DNA from: Mycobacteroides saopaulense
GTDB taxonomy: Bacteria > Actinomycetota > Actinomycetes > Mycobacteriales > Mycobacteriaceae
NCBI RefSeq assembly: GCF_001456355.1
Contig: NZ_CP010271.1
Location: 1,674,001-1,738,000 of the forward strand
Direction of reading: 5' to 3'
Length of the DNA: 64,000 bases
Below are positions 36,004-45,438 of this stretch, in pieces. The first letter of the stretch is position 1. Every line of letters starts with the position of its first letter. A program made the position numbers and the translations under genes. Below the pieces are notes generated by a model. It did no database searches. It was not told the origin of the DNA and saw only the letters and a program-made list of their open reading frames with translations.

Positions 36004-36009
36004 TACGCT
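36004..36009 (+). promoter_or_regulatory. -10 box (TACGCT) of a leaderless promoter for the RDD gene
   Basis: TACGCT is 6 nt before the ATG at 36016. No ribosome site is present. Confidence 0.5.
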
Positions 36010-36015
36010 GTGAGT

Positions 36016-36480
36016 ATGGCGCGAGACCTGGGTTCATGGTTGTCGGGGCTTGGTTCGGTGCAAGGGGCGGGCAACTCTCGGTACCCGGGAGAGCAGCTCG
36101 GCCTGCCCGAGGCCGGGCCTGGATCGGCGGCACCGATGTCGCGGCGGCTACTGGCGCTGCTGCTCGACTGGCTGATCGCCGGCGGACTGGCACTGCTGTT
36201 CGTCAAGGGAAACCTGTTGTCGCCCACGCTTTCCTCGGCCCAGCTGCTTACCTGGATCGCCATCGGCACGGTCGCGGTGCGGCTGTGGAGGTTCACTCCG
36301 GGCCAGTACCTGGCGGGTCTGCAGGTGGCGCCGGCCGACGGAACCAACACGATCGGTATCGGCCGCACGTTCGTCAGGAACCTGCTGATCGCCCTCATCG
36401 TGCCGCCGCTCGTCACCGATATCGACGGCCGTGGTCTGCATGACCGGGCGACCCGCACCGTCGTGATTCGTGTGCGATGA
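36016..36480 (+). CDS. RDD family membrane protein
   Basis: A 154-residue protein with an N-terminal cytoplasmic stretch and three hydrophobic helices; the RDD core reads MSRRLLALLLDWLIAGGLAL, with the Arg and Asp that name the family. Function unknown (transport has been suggested for some members). It is divergent from glnA1 and in the position where I recall Rv2219A. The start is set by the leaderless -10 box; GTG 36010 is possible. Confidence 0.85.
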   Translation: MARDLGSWLSGLGSVQGAGNSRYPGEQLGLPEAGPGSAAPMSRRLLALLLDWLIAGGLALLFVKGNLLSPTLSSAQLLTWIAIGTVAVRLWRFTPGQYLAGLQVAPADGTNTIGIGRTFVRNLLIALIVPPLVTDIDGRGLHDRATRTVVIRVR

Positions 36481-36511
36481 GCGCTTGCGCGAAGAGCGCG
36501 GGCAGCGCTAG

Positions 36512-37906
36512 ATGATCCTGCTTGCCGTCTGTATGGCGGTGTTCATGCTGCTGCTCGACATGACGATCGTGTCGAGTGCACTCGCCGACCTGCAGCTGTC
36601 TTTGGGGGCCGACCTCGCCGATCTGCAATGGGTCATCGACGCCTATGCGCTGCCGATGGCAGGGCTGCTGCTCACAGCCGCCACTCTCGGCGATCGCCTG
36701 GGTCGCCGAAAGCTCTACCTGCTGGGCATGGCGATCTTCACGGCAGCCTCTCTGTGCTGTGCGCTGTCGGGCAATGCGGCCACGCTGATCGGGGTGCGGG
36801 CGGTGCAGGGCGTCGGTGGCGCGATCCTGCTGGCGGTATCGCTGCCGATCATCGCGGCCGCGTACCCGCAGGAGCGCCGCGGTGGCCCCATCGCGATCTA
36901 TGGCGCGGTGATGGGCGCGGGTAGCGCCGCCGGCCCGCTGCTGGGCGGATTACTCGTCACACATTTCGGGTGGCAGGCGATCTTCCTGGTCAACCTCCCG
37001 GTGGGTGTGGCCGCGCTGGTGATCGCGGCCCGGCACCTGCCGGAGACCCGTGCCGACGAGGTACGGCCGGTGGACTGGGCGGGCACGATGCTGCTCACCT
37101 TCGGTCTGCTGACCGGTGTTTTCGCGGTCATCTCGCTGCATGACGGGGGGATCGGAGCTCGCGCGTCCGGCGCCCTGGCGGTCGCCGCGGTCATCGCCCT
37201 GGTGTTGTTCTTCTGGTGGGAGAACCGTGCCCCGGCGCCGATGCTGAGCCTGCGGCTGGTCGCCTCGCCGGGCTTTGCCGGAGTGTGGGTTGCCGCGGCC
37301 GCGGCCTCCGGCACGCTCATCGCGGCCACCAATTACCTGGCGTTGTACTTCATGGACACGTTGGGTTACAACGCTTTTGAGACCGGGCTGCGGGCCGGGC
37401 CGCTGACACTGGCCACCATTGTGGGTGCGCCGCTCGGAATTCTGGTGGGCAAGCGGCTCCCCACCATGGTCACCATTCCCGCAGGAGTAGCGCTGGTGGC
37501 GCTCGGACTGTGGGCCGCGTCGGGGGCACATGCCGATACGGCCTGGACTCATTTCATCGTTGGTTCGGCGCTGGCCGGTTTGGGATTGGGCGCCCTGTCC
37601 GCGGTGACATCCGATGCGGCTCTGCAGTTCGTGCCGCTGAGCGATGCCGGGATGGCGACCGGATCGGTGAGCACGGGCCGCCAGATCGGCATTCTTTTGG
37701 GCGTCGCGGGCATGGGTGTGGCATTCGGGCATGCCGCCGCGCGCCAGCCCGAGGCCCGGGCCGCAGGCGCCGCAGCCATCAACAGTGTGCTGTTGCTGGG
37801 GGCGGTCGCGGCGGCGTGTGCCGCGTTCATTTCGCTGATTCTGCTCGGGGTGGCTACGATGAGTCGCTCGCACGATCCGGCCACCGGAGAGTCGCTAGCT
37901 ATCTAG
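36512..37906 (+). CDS. MFS transporter, DHA2 (multidrug exporter) type
   Basis: A 464-residue protein with about 14 hydrophobic helices. The motif A loop reads GDRLGRRKLYLLG between helices 2 and 3, and the family D1 segment LLDMTIVSSAL is in helix 1. It is a proton-driven exporter of lipophilic compounds. It starts 31 bp after the RDD gene and is followed 91 bp later by the acyltransferase/N-hydroxylase pair, so export of the product of those enzymes is a reasonable but unproven idea. Confidence 0.92.
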   Translation: MILLAVCMAVFMLLLDMTIVSSALADLQLSLGADLADLQWVIDAYALPMAGLLLTAATLGDRLGRRKLYLLGMAIFTAASLCCALSGNAATLIGVRAVQGVGGAILLAVSLPIIAAAYPQERRGGPIAIYGAVMGAGSAAGPLLGGLLVTHFGWQAIFLVNLPVGVAALVIAARHLPETRADEVRPVDWAGTMLLTFGLLTGVFAVISLHDGGIGARASGALAVAAVIALVLFFWWENRAPAPMLSLRLVASPGFAGVWVAAAAASGTLIAATNYLALYFMDTLGYNAFETGLRAGPLTLATIVGAPLGILVGKRLPTMVTIPAGVALVALGLWAASGAHADTAWTHFIVGSALAGLGLGALSAVTSDAALQFVPLSDAGMATGSVSTGRQIGILLGVAGMGVAFGHAAARQPEARAAGAAAINSVLLLGAVAAACAAFISLILLGVATMSRSHDPATGESLAI

Positions 37907-37985
37907 CCATCGGTGCAGAGCGCCTGCCAGTGCGGATACCCACGGGGATTTGTGCATTGCGGTCGTGCGCCGTAGACAGAGGGAG

Positions 37986-37991
37986 TAGCTT
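37986..37991 (+). promoter_or_regulatory. -10 box (TAGCTT) of a leaderless promoter
   Basis: TAGCTT is 6 nt before the ATG at 37998, so the acyltransferase/N-hydroxylase pair seems to have its own promoter separate from the MFS gene. Confidence 0.5.
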
Positions 37992-37997
37992 TCGATC

Positions 37998-38834
37998 ATG
38001 GAGAGCGCGGCGGTTCTCATCGCGGCGCCCGGTGTCGGTTCCGATCGGGGGACGGACGCGAACCCGCGGCCGCGGTACAGCATTGTGTTGTCGTCGGATC
38101 CGGCTGAAATAGAAGCCGCACAACGACTTCGGTATCAGGCATTCGCCGACGAAATGGGGGCGCCGCTGCCGCATGCCGTTCGCGGGCCGCTCACGGGCGA
38201 GATGATTGACCTGGACAAGCTGGATCCCTATTGCGACCATCTGCTGGCGCGCGACGAGGACACCGGCGCCATCATCGGCTGTTGCCGGTTGCTGCCGCCC
38301 GAGGGCTACCAAGCGGCGGGGGAGACCTTCACGGACTCGATGTTCGACGCGTCGGCCCTGGACCCGCTGCGGCCCAAATTGGTTGAGATCGGCCGGGTTA
38401 CCGTCGCGCCCGAGCATCGCAACGGTGCGGTGATGGGGATCTTGTGGGCCGGGATCTTCCGGTACCAGCAGATGACCGAGCACCAGTACGCGATTGGCTG
38501 TCTATCCGTCCGGATGGAGGACGGCGGGCCGCGTGGATCGTTGGTGCGCTCGGTGCACGATTTCGCGCAACGGTTTGCCGCCCCCGAGGAGTATCGGGTC
38601 ATACCGCGCCAGCCCGTCGTGGTCGACGGCGTGCCGCTGGAGGACATTCCACCGCAGGAGAAGGCCAAGATTCCGCCGCTGCTGCACGGATGCCTGCGGA
38701 TCGGTGGGCGTATCTGTGGTCCGCCGTCCTTTGACCCGGAGTTCGACATGGCGGACTTCTTGGTATTGGTCACCAAGGACACTGCGCGGCAACGCTATTT
38801 GGAGCGTTTGGAGCGGTCCCTTGCTCTCGGATAG
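37998..38834 (+). CDS. GNAT-fold N-acyltransferase (PF13444, OlsB/hemolysin-like)
   Basis: A 278-residue protein. The core has AAQRLRYQAFADEMG (the LuxI/OlsB-like entry), an Asp/Cys block (DPYCDHLLARDEDTGAIIGCCRLL), then VEIGRVTVAPEHRNG, and a C-terminal HGCLRIGGRICGPPSFDPEF that resembles the OlsB/hemolysin family. Such enzymes move an acyl chain from acyl-ACP or acyl-CoA to an amine such as ornithine. The next gene, an amino-acid N-hydroxylase, overlaps its end by 14 bp, so the two products probably act in one pathway. Confidence 0.87.
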   Translation: MESAAVLIAAPGVGSDRGTDANPRPRYSIVLSSDPAEIEAAQRLRYQAFADEMGAPLPHAVRGPLTGEMIDLDKLDPYCDHLLARDEDTGAIIGCCRLLPPEGYQAAGETFTDSMFDASALDPLRPKLVEIGRVTVAPEHRNGAVMGILWAGIFRYQQMTEHQYAIGCLSVRMEDGGPRGSLVRSVHDFAQRFAAPEEYRVIPRQPVVVDGVPLEDIPPQEKAKIPPLLHGCLRIGGRICGPPSFDPEFDMADFLVLVTKDTARQRYLERLERSLALG

Positions 38835-40113
38835 CCATGCGCCCCACGATGTGCTCGGGGTCGGATTCGGGCCGTCGAACCTTGCGCTCGGGATAGCGCT
38901 GTCCGAGCATCCCCATAGGCTCTCGGCACAGTTCGTCGACGCTCAATCGCAGTTCGGATGGCATCGCGGCATGCTCATTCCGGGGGCTCGGATGCAGGTC
39001 TCGTTTCTCAAAGACCTGGTGACCCTGCGCAATACGAAGAGTCACTACACCTTTGTCAACTACCTGACCGAACGTGGGCGGCTGCCGGACTTCATCAATC
39101 AGCAGAGTTTCTTTCCGACCCGGGAAGAGTTCCACGATTACCTGGATTGGGCGCAACAGGCGCTTGACGCCGATGTCAGCTATTCGTCGCGGCTGGTGGG
39201 CATCGAGGCGGCCCACGACGGGTTCGAGGTGCGGTTGCAGGACACCTCGGGGTCATCGCCGGACCGTTCGATGCATGCACGTGCTCTTGTTCTGGGCTGT
39301 GGAACCTTCCCTGCGATGCCCTCCGGGATCAATCCCACTGCCCGGCAATGGCATAGCAGCCAGCTGTTGCACCGTCTCGAGGCGTTGGACGGTCCTCCGG
39401 CCCGGGTCGCGGTTGTCGGTGCCGGGCAGAGTGCCGCCGAGGCGGTTGCCTATCTGCACAGTCGGTACCCAAGTGCCCAGGTGCACGCCATTTTCGCGCG
39501 GTACGGATACAGCCCGGCCGACGACAGTCCCTATGCGAACCGGATTTTCGACCCGGCGGCAGTCGACGACTTCTACGGCGCCCCCGCCGAGGTCCGCCGG
39601 CAGTTGGTCGACTATCACCGCGACACGAACTATGCGGCAGTCGATTCCCCGCTGATCGCCGATCTGTATGACCGCGAGTACCGGGAACGGGTCAGCGGGC
39701 AGCGGCGCCTGTGGATGCACAACGCCTCCAAGATCGCCGCGGTCGATGAGACCCGTGGACGGGTGCGCCTCGCCGTGACTCATCTGCCGACATCGTCGAC
39801 CGAGATGCTGGATTGCGATGCGGTGGTGTACGCCACCGGATATCGACCGTTGGATGTGCGGGCGTTCCTGGGCGCGCTCGCATCGTGCTACGAATTCGAC
39901 GCCGACGGCCGGCCCGTGGTCGAACGCGACTACCGGCTACGGCCGCGCGCTGATGCCCCGGGGGACATCTACCTCAACGGCTCGGTGGAGCACACTCACG
40001 GACTGTCGTCCTCGTTGCTGTCCAATGTCGCGGTGCGGGCCGGCGAGATCGTGGATTCGCTTGTCGCCGAGGCGGAGACGCGCGAGGCGGTAGCGTCCTT
40101 CAAGACCGGGTAG
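38821..40113 (+). CDS. L-lysine/L-ornithine N-monooxygenase family protein (SidA/IucD-like)
   Basis: A 430-residue flavoprotein. FAD-binding GVGFGPSNLALG (residues ~13-24), NADPH-binding VAVVGAGQSAAEA (~195-207) and the C-terminal YATGYRP block are all present, along with the substrate-side MQVSFLKDLVTLRN. It should hydroxylate the side-chain amine of lysine or ornithine, the first step to hydroxamates. The start is TTG at 38821 with GGAG upstream; GTG 38851 is an alternative. It overlaps the acyltransferase gene by 14 bp and the convergent TetR gene by 118 bp. Confidence 0.9.
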   Translation: MLSDSHAPHDVLGVGFGPSNLALGIALSEHPHRLSAQFVDAQSQFGWHRGMLIPGARMQVSFLKDLVTLRNTKSHYTFVNYLTERGRLPDFINQQSFFPTREEFHDYLDWAQQALDADVSYSSRLVGIEAAHDGFEVRLQDTSGSSPDRSMHARALVLGCGTFPAMPSGINPTARQWHSSQLLHRLEALDGPPARVAVVGAGQSAAEAVAYLHSRYPSAQVHAIFARYGYSPADDSPYANRIFDPAAVDDFYGAPAEVRRQLVDYHRDTNYAAVDSPLIADLYDREYRERVSGQRRLWMHNASKIAAVDETRGRVRLAVTHLPTSSTEMLDCDAVVYATGYRPLDVRAFLGALASCYEFDADGRPVVERDYRLRPRADAPGDIYLNGSVEHTHGLSSSLLSNVAVRAGEIVDSLVAEAETREAVASFKTG

Positions 40114-40640
40114 ACGAAGCGCTCGATCATCTCCGACTCCAGCGCGGGATCAGTTGCGGGCCAGAAGAGGAACGCCATCACCACACGTGCAATCCATTGC
40201 GCGGCGGTCTGGTCGGTGAGCCCGGTGAAGGCCGATGCCGAGCGCGTGATCTCCGAGGATGGTGTCAGGTAGGACCCGAGAGACGCCGGGGACATCGTCG
40301 CCAACATCGCGCTGACAACCGCGTCGTTGCGCACCGCGGTCAGTGACGCGGTGATGGCGGTGACCGCGCGCCGCGTCGCATCCGCGGACTCGACCGCACG
40401 CTGGATGTCCGCGGTGACGCTCGCGATGTTTCGGGCCAGTACCGCGTCGACGATCGCGGCTTTGCCGCCGATATGCCGGTACACCGTGGCCCGGGAGCAT
40501 CCCGCCTCCCGGGCCACCGCATCCAGGTTTAGCCGGTCCAAGCCATGGCGGGCGATCTGCCGGGCCGCCACCGACACGATGCGGTCGGTGGCCATGGTGT
40601 GGCGATCACCCCGGTGCAACCAGTCCGAATACCCTGACAT
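39996..40640 (-). CDS. TetR family transcriptional regulator
   Basis: A 214-residue repressor. The helix-turn-helix is LDAVAREAGCSRATVYRHIGGK (residues ~40-61); the C-terminal part is a ligand domain ending in a Ser/Thr-rich tail. That tail (about 39 codons) is encoded antisense to the end of the N-monooxygenase gene. It is divergent from the P450 gene at 40809, with an inverted repeat in between, so the P450 and itself are likely targets. Confidence 0.88.
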   Translation of the reverse strand: MSGYSDWLHRGDRHTMATDRIVSVAARQIARHGLDRLNLDAVAREAGCSRATVYRHIGGKAAIVDAVLARNIASVTADIQRAVESADATRRAVTAITASLTAVRNDAVVSAMLATMSPASLGSYLTPSSEITRSASAFTGLTDQTAAQWIARVVMAFLFWPATDPALESEMIERFVYPVLKDATASRVSASATSESTISPARTATLDSNEDDSP

Positions 40641-40655
40641 CAGACTCCAAATCTA

Positions 40656-40668
40656 TCTCATAGTGAGA
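40656..40668. promoter_or_regulatory. candidate TetR operator
   Basis: TCTCA-TAG-TGAGA, a perfect 5-bp inverted repeat, lies 16 bp before the TetR start in the 168-bp spacer shared with the P450 gene. The rest of the spacer (40669-40808) shows nothing else I can support. Confidence 0.5.
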
Positions 40669-40808
40669 CAAAATTAGCCATGATTCTCATCATCGACGCA
40701 GGTGGAACGGGCGAGGTGAGACGGCATGGATTGCGGCTCTGAATAGGGCGTTCTCACTTTCGGGAATGCCTTGACGTGCGGTTTTGTGGTCTGCCAGCCT
40801 CGTGGGTG

Positions 40809-42014
40809 ATGAGCACCGTGGAATTGTTCGACCCGCAGGTCCTGGAGGATCCGTATCCGTTTTATCGGCGGCTGCGTGAGACGGCACCGGTGTGGCCGGT
40901 GGCAGATTCCGGCTTCTACTTTGTCTCGCGCTGGGATCTGGTGGTGGAGGCGACCGAGCGTACCGAGGACTTCTCGTCCAACCTCACCGCCGCACTCATG
41001 CGATCGGGCGACGGTGTGACGGTGGCGGCAATGGGGCCGCCCGCAGACCCCACACATGTGCTTGCCACCGGCGACGAACCGGTCCATCACGCGCATCGCA
41101 AACTGGTGCTGCCGACCCTGGTCGCCAAGCGGATCACGGCGCTGGAGCCGGTGATGGCCGAGACCGGTACGCAGTTGTGGGAGCGCGGTGTGAACGGTGA
41201 CAGCATCGACTGGATGGCCGCGATGGGTGACGCGCTGCCCATGACCATGGTGGCCCGGCTGATCGGCCTGCCCGACGAAGATGTGCCGCAGCTGGTGCAG
41301 TGGGGTTATTCCAGTACGGAGATGCTCGGCGGGCTGAATACACCGGAACGGCAAACTCAGGTCGTCACGGACACCATGTACCTGGTGCTGTACCTGCGTG
41401 AGCACCTGGAGAAGGAGCTCGCGGCGCCGGGCGAGGACCTGCTCGGATACCTGGCCCGGGCCTGCAAGCGGGGCGATATCTCGCTGGACATCGGGGTGAT
41501 GATCTTGGTCCAACTGGTGGGTGCGGGTGGTGAGTCGACGGCCGGGCTGATGGGCAATGCGGTGCGCATCCTCGGCGAGAATCTCGACCTGCAGCAGCGC
41601 ATCCGATACGACCGGGCCCTGTTGCCGGCGTTCCTGGAGGAGGCGCTACGGCTGGAGTCACCGTTCCGCGGCCACCATCGTCACGTGCTCGCCGATACCT
41701 CGCTCGGTGACGTCGAATTGCCCGCCGGTAGCCACCTCACGCTGCTGTGGGGCGCGGCCAACCGAGACCCGGCAGCCTTCGACGACCCAGACACCCTGCG
41801 CCTGGACCGGTCGAGCCCGCGCAGCCACATCACCTTCGGCAAGGGGCTGCATTTCTGCGTGGGAGCGGCGCTGGCACGCCTGGAGGCGCGCACCGCGATC
41901 AACCTATTGCTGGATCGCACACGCGAATTTGTCGTCAAACCCGATGGCGCTCAATGGGTCCCAAGCATCATGGTGCGTCGGCACCAGAAGCTGGAGCTGG
42001 CGCTCGGGAACTAA
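40809..42014 (+). CDS. cytochrome P450
   Basis: A 401-residue soluble P450. The heme-ligand loop is FGKGLHFCVGAALAR with the axial Cys. The I-helix oxygen-activation motif reads GAGGESTAG. The ExxR pair lies in EEALRLES. Conserved His residues in HHAHRKLV contact the heme propionate. Substrate unknown. The start is ATG 40809 (GTG 40806 possible). It shares its last four bases with the convergent DUF4191 gene. The divergent TetR gene suggests ligand-controlled expression. Confidence 0.93.
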   Translation: MSTVELFDPQVLEDPYPFYRRLRETAPVWPVADSGFYFVSRWDLVVEATERTEDFSSNLTAALMRSGDGVTVAAMGPPADPTHVLATGDEPVHHAHRKLVLPTLVAKRITALEPVMAETGTQLWERGVNGDSIDWMAAMGDALPMTMVARLIGLPDEDVPQLVQWGYSSTEMLGGLNTPERQTQVVTDTMYLVLYLREHLEKELAAPGEDLLGYLARACKRGDISLDIGVMILVQLVGAGGESTAGLMGNAVRILGENLDLQQRIRYDRALLPAFLEEALRLESPFRGHHRHVLADTSLGDVELPAGSHLTLLWGAANRDPAAFDDPDTLRLDRSSPRSHITFGKGLHFCVGAALARLEARTAINLLLDRTREFVVKPDGAQWVPSIMVRRHQKLELALGN

Positions 42015-42760
42015 CGCCGCCTGATGGTGCGCTGCATCCCGCCGCGCACCTTCCCCTGGCCGGGTATCGGACCCTTGGGCATGGCGGCAGCGCGTGAACC
42101 CAGCGCCGCCAGTCGCGACTCCAGCGAGTCCATCTGCTTGGCGGTGATGTTGGCGGGGAGCTTGGTGAGGTGGCGCTCCAGCTTGGACAGCGGCACCTGG
42201 CCGTCCTCGTTGCCGACGATGACGTCGTAGATCGGCGTATCGCCGACGAGGCGAGCGGTGCGCTTCTTCTCCTGGGCCAGCAGCGGGCCGAGCCGGCCGG
42301 GGGCGCCCTCGGCGACGAAGATGACACCGGGGCGGCCGATGACGCGGTGCACGACGTCAAGCTGGGTGGTTCCGGCGACAGCGGTGGTGACCCGCCACTT
42401 CCCACGCATGTTGTCCAGCGCCCAGCCCGCGGCACCCTTCTGTCCCTCGGCCTTGGTGAACACCGACTTCTGTACGCGCCGGCCGAAGATGATGAACGCC
42501 ACCAGCACGCCGAGCACCACGCCCAGGATCGGGAACAGGAACGTGCTGATACCACCCGAGAAGTACCCGGCAACCGCGAACACGGCGACGATCAGCACAA
42601 AGGCGCCGATCATGTAGGGCAGCAGCCGCTTGTCTTCCTTGCGCTGAATCTGGAAGGCCTGCCACATCTGGGCGCGGCGCGCCTTCGACTCGGCCTTGCG
42701 GCGCGCCTTTACCTCGGCCTTGGCGGCCTTGGCCTCGGCGGGACTCAGTGATTTAGCCAT
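42011..42760 (-). CDS. DUF4191 family membrane protein
   Basis: A 249-residue protein: a highly charged Lys/Ala/Arg N-terminus (~40 residues), two transmembrane helices (~50-95), and a cytoplasmic domain with GRPGVIFVAEG and LSKLERHLTKLP. It corresponds in length and position (next to lipA) to Rv2219 of M. tuberculosis. Its function is unknown. The start at 42760 gives the typical MAKSL N-terminus. Confidence 0.9.
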   Translation of the reverse strand: MAKSLSPAEAKAAKAEVKARRKAESKARRAQMWQAFQIQRKEDKRLLPYMIGAFVLIVAVFAVAGYFSGGISTFLFPILGVVLGVLVAFIIFGRRVQKSVFTKAEGQKGAAGWALDNMRGKWRVTTAVAGTTQLDVVHRVIGRPGVIFVAEGAPGRLGPLLAQEKKRTARLVGDTPIYDVIVGNEDGQVPLSKLERHLTKLPANITAKQMDSLESRLAALGSRAAAMPKGPIPGQGKVRGGMQRTIRRR

Positions 42761-42827
42761 GGCTAGAGAATATCGCCGTCTGCGGCGTGTCCTTACCGCG
42801 CTGCCCGACGACCTTGGCGCGAGCGGC

Positions 42828-43817
42828 TCATCCGATGAGGTTGATCGCCTCTTGACGGGCCGAACCTGCTGCCGCCAGGTGCTCCAGGGCATCGGGCAGG
42901 GGCCGGCCGTGGTGCGCCATCGCCTGCGCGTACAGCCGTCCGGCCCGGTACGAGGAACGCACCAACGGACCGGCCATCACACCGGCGAAGCCCAGGCCCT
43001 CCGCGAACTCCGAAAGTTCCACGAACTCCTGCGGTTTGACCCAGCGGTCCACCGGATGGTGGCGCGGCGAGGGACGCAGATACTGGGTGATGGTGATGAT
43101 GTCGCAGCCCGCCTCGTGCAAATCAACGAGCGAATCCTGTATTTCTTGGTTGGTCTCGCCCATACCGAGAATCAGGTTGCTCTTGGTCACCAGCTGCGCC
43201 TCACGCGCCGCGGTGATCACCGACAGGCTTCGCTCGTAGCTGAATGCGGGCCGGATTCGGCGGAACACCCGGGGCACCGTCTCCAGGTTGTGGGCCAGCA
43301 CCTCGGGACGGGATGCGAACACTTCGCTCAACTGTTCCGGGATGGCATTGAAGTCCGGGATGAGCAGCTCCACGCCGGTGGCCGGGTTGAGCTCCTTGAT
43401 GTATCGCACGGTTTCGGCGTACAGCCAAGCGCCGCCGTCGGGCAGATCGTCGCGGGCCACTCCGGTGACCGTCGAGTACCGCAGGCCCATGGTGTGCACG
43501 CTCTCGGCGACGCGACGCGGCTCGTCGCGGTCCAGGTCGGCGGGCTTACCGGTGTCGATCTGGCAGAAATCGCAGCGACGTGTGCACTGCTCGCCACCTA
43601 TGAGGAAGGTGGCCTCGCGGTCTTCCCAGCATTCGAAGATGTTGGGGCATCCGGCTTCCTCGCACACGGTGTGCAGGCCACCCGAGCGCACCAGCGACTT
43701 GAGTTCCTTGTATTCGGGTCCCATCTTCGCTCGGGTGCGGATCCAGTCCGGCTTGCGTTCGATGGGGGTTTGGGCGTTGCGGACTTCGAGCCGCAGCAGC
43801 TTGCGGGGTTCGGTCAT
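42828..43817 (-). CDS. lipA: lipoyl synthase
   Basis: A 329-residue radical-SAM enzyme that inserts two sulfurs into octanoyl groups bound to E2 and H proteins. Both Fe-S cluster motifs are intact: the auxiliary cluster in [12 protein letters not shown] and the radical-[11 protein letters not shown]. The C-terminal [10 protein letters not shown] is also typical. The ATG at 43817 overlaps the lipB stop (ATGA), which decides the start. Confidence 0.97.
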   Translation of the reverse strand: MTEPRKLLRLEVRNAQTPIERKPDWIRTRAKMGPEYKELKSLVRSGGLHTVCEEAGCPNIFECWEDREATFLIGGEQCTRRCDFCQIDTGKPADLDRDEPRRVAESVHTMGLRYSTVTGVARDDLPDGGAWLYAETVRYIKELNPATGVELLIPDFNAIPEQLSEVFASRPEVLAHNLETVPRVFRRIRPAFSYERSLSVITAAREAQLVTKSNLILGMGETNQEIQDSLVDLHEAGCDIITITQYLRPSPRHHPVDRWVKPQEFVELSEFAEGLGFAGVMAGPLVRSSYRAGRLYAQAMAHHGRPLPDALEHLAAAGSARQEAINLIG

Positions 43818-44506
43818 ACCGTCGTCCCGACCGCGAGGCGACCCTCGAGTGCGTCGAGCACCGAGGAAACCACCTGGTCGCGCACCTCGGCGACGGTGAC
43901 ATCGCGGCCCAGCTCGGCCGACAGGGTGGTGACACCGGCATCGCTGATGCCGCAGGCCACGATCGGCAGATAGGCATCCAGGCTGTTGTCGCAGTTGAGA
44001 GAGAAGCCGTGCATGGTCACGCCGCGCTGCACCCGGACCCCGATGGCGGCAATCTTGCGTTCCGGCTTTCCGCCGCCGGCGGCCAGCCATACACCGGAGC
44101 GGCCGTCGACGCGCTTGGTCGATATGCCCAGCTGTGCGCACACCGAGATGATCGACTCCTCAACGCGGCGCACGTAATTCACCACGTCGATGGGCTCGGC
44201 CAATTGGATGATCGGGTAGCCCACCAGCTGGCCGGGCCCGTGCCAGGTGATCTTGCCGCCCCGGTCGGTGTCGATGACGGGCGCGCCGTTGATGGGCCGT
44301 TCCTGCGGCTCGGTGCGTCGGCCCGCGGTGTAGACCTCGGGGTGCTGCAGGGTGAGCAGGGTGTCGGGCCCTCCGGCGACGCGTGCCTCGAGGATGTCGC
44401 GCTGCAGCTCCCATGCCGCCTCGTAGTCGATGGTGCCCAGATCCCGCACGACGACGGGATCTGCGCTGGACCGGATGGATCCATGAGAGCGGTGCACGGG
44501 TTCCAT
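43814..44506 (-). CDS. lipB: lipoyl(octanoyl) transferase
   Basis: A 230-residue enzyme, the same length as M. tuberculosis LipB. It moves octanoate from ACP to lipoyl domains. Catalytic Lys is in KIAAIGVR and catalytic Cys in VACGISDAG; the substrate block [13 protein letters not shown] is present. The start at 44506 gives the normal N-terminus. It is coupled to lipA downstream and lies 4 bp after the epimerase gene start region on the other side. Confidence 0.97.
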   Translation of the reverse strand: MEPVHRSHGSIRSSADPVVVRDLGTIDYEAAWELQRDILEARVAGGPDTLLTLQHPEVYTAGRRTEPQERPINGAPVIDTDRGGKITWHGPGQLVGYPIIQLAEPIDVVNYVRRVEESIISVCAQLGISTKRVDGRSGVWLAAGGGKPERKIAAIGVRVQRGVTMHGFSLNCDNSLDAYLPIVACGISDAGVTTLSAELGRDVTVAEVRDQVVSSVLDALEGRLAVGTTV

Positions 44507-44510
44507 TATT

Positions 44511-45434
44511 TCACTTAATAGGTTGGGCGTTGTTGGCGTAGGCGAGCGCCTCGCCGATGGTGTGATGTTCGAACTCGAATCCATGCTGTTCCAGGACGGC
44601 CGGGATGACCCGCATGCTCCGCGTCAGTTCGGCGTCGGCGAACTCGCCGAGGAGGGCGCGCAGGGCGAACTGGGGTGCGACCAGCAGCGTCGGACGGTGC
44701 AACGTGCGCCCGAGGGCCGCGGTGAACTCGGCATTCGTCACCGGCGCCGGGCCTGTCAGGTTGACCGCACCCGACAGCGTCGTTTCGTTCAATGCGAATT
44801 CGAGGGCGCGGATCTGATCCTCCAGGCTGATCCAGGGCATGTACCAGCGTCCGTTGCCCAGTCGAGCGCCCAGACCGAGTGCGAACAGCGGCCGCGACCG
44901 GCCGAACAATCCGCCGGCGGGGGAGATCACCAGGCCGGTACGAACCTTCACCACTCTGGTCCCGGCCTGCACGGCATCTTCGGTGGCGGCTTCCCAGTCG
45001 ACGCATACCCGCGCCAGGAAACCCGTTCCACTGGAGGTGGTTTCGTCGATGATGCGGTCTCCGCCGTCACCGTAATAGCCAACTGCCGAAGCGTTGATCA
45101 GCACCGGCACCCCGGCATCGGCGACGGCACCGGCCAGCACCTCGGTCGGGATGACGCGGCTGTCGTAGATCTCTTGCTTGTAGGCGCCCGACCACCGTTT
45201 GTCGCCGACGCCGACCCCACACATGTTGACGACGGCGTCGGCGCCGTTCAGGGCCCCGTGTTCGATGTGCCCGCTCGCCGGATCCCAGCGCTGCTCGTCG
45301 GGTCCCATCGGATCGCGCCGAACCAACCGGACCACCGTGTGGTCCGCGGCACGCAACGACGCGACGAGGGCAGAACCGATCACCCCCGACGATCCGGCGA
45401 TGACAATGCGCTTGTGCTGGGATTCAGAGCCCAT
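44511..45434 (-). CDS. TIGR01777 family NAD-dependent epimerase
   Basis: A 307-residue SDR-type protein: nucleotide-binding [13 protein letters not shown] (residues ~11-23), [13 protein letters not shown] with the catalytic Tyr, and the C-terminal DUF1731-type region ([20 protein letters not shown]). Its reaction is unproven. It sits between dlaT (4-bp spacer) and lipB, the Rv2216 place, so it is part of the lipoate/E2 transcription unit. Confidence 0.93.
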   Translation of the reverse strand: MGSESQHKRIVIAGSSGVIGSALVASLRAADHTVVRLVRRDPMGPDEQRWDPASGHIEHGALNGADAVVNMCGVGVGDKRWSGAYKQEIYDSRVIPTEVLAGAVADAGVPVLINASAVGYYGDGGDRIIDETTSSGTGFLARVCVDWEAATEDAVQAGTRVVKVRTGLVISPAGGLFGRSRPLFALGLGARLGNGRWYMPWISLEDQIRALEFALNETTLSGAVNLTGPAPVTNAEFTAALGRTLHRPTLLVAPQFALRALLGEFADAELTRSMRVIPAVLEQHGFEFEHHTIGEALAYANNAQPIK

Positions 45435-45438
45435 AGGC

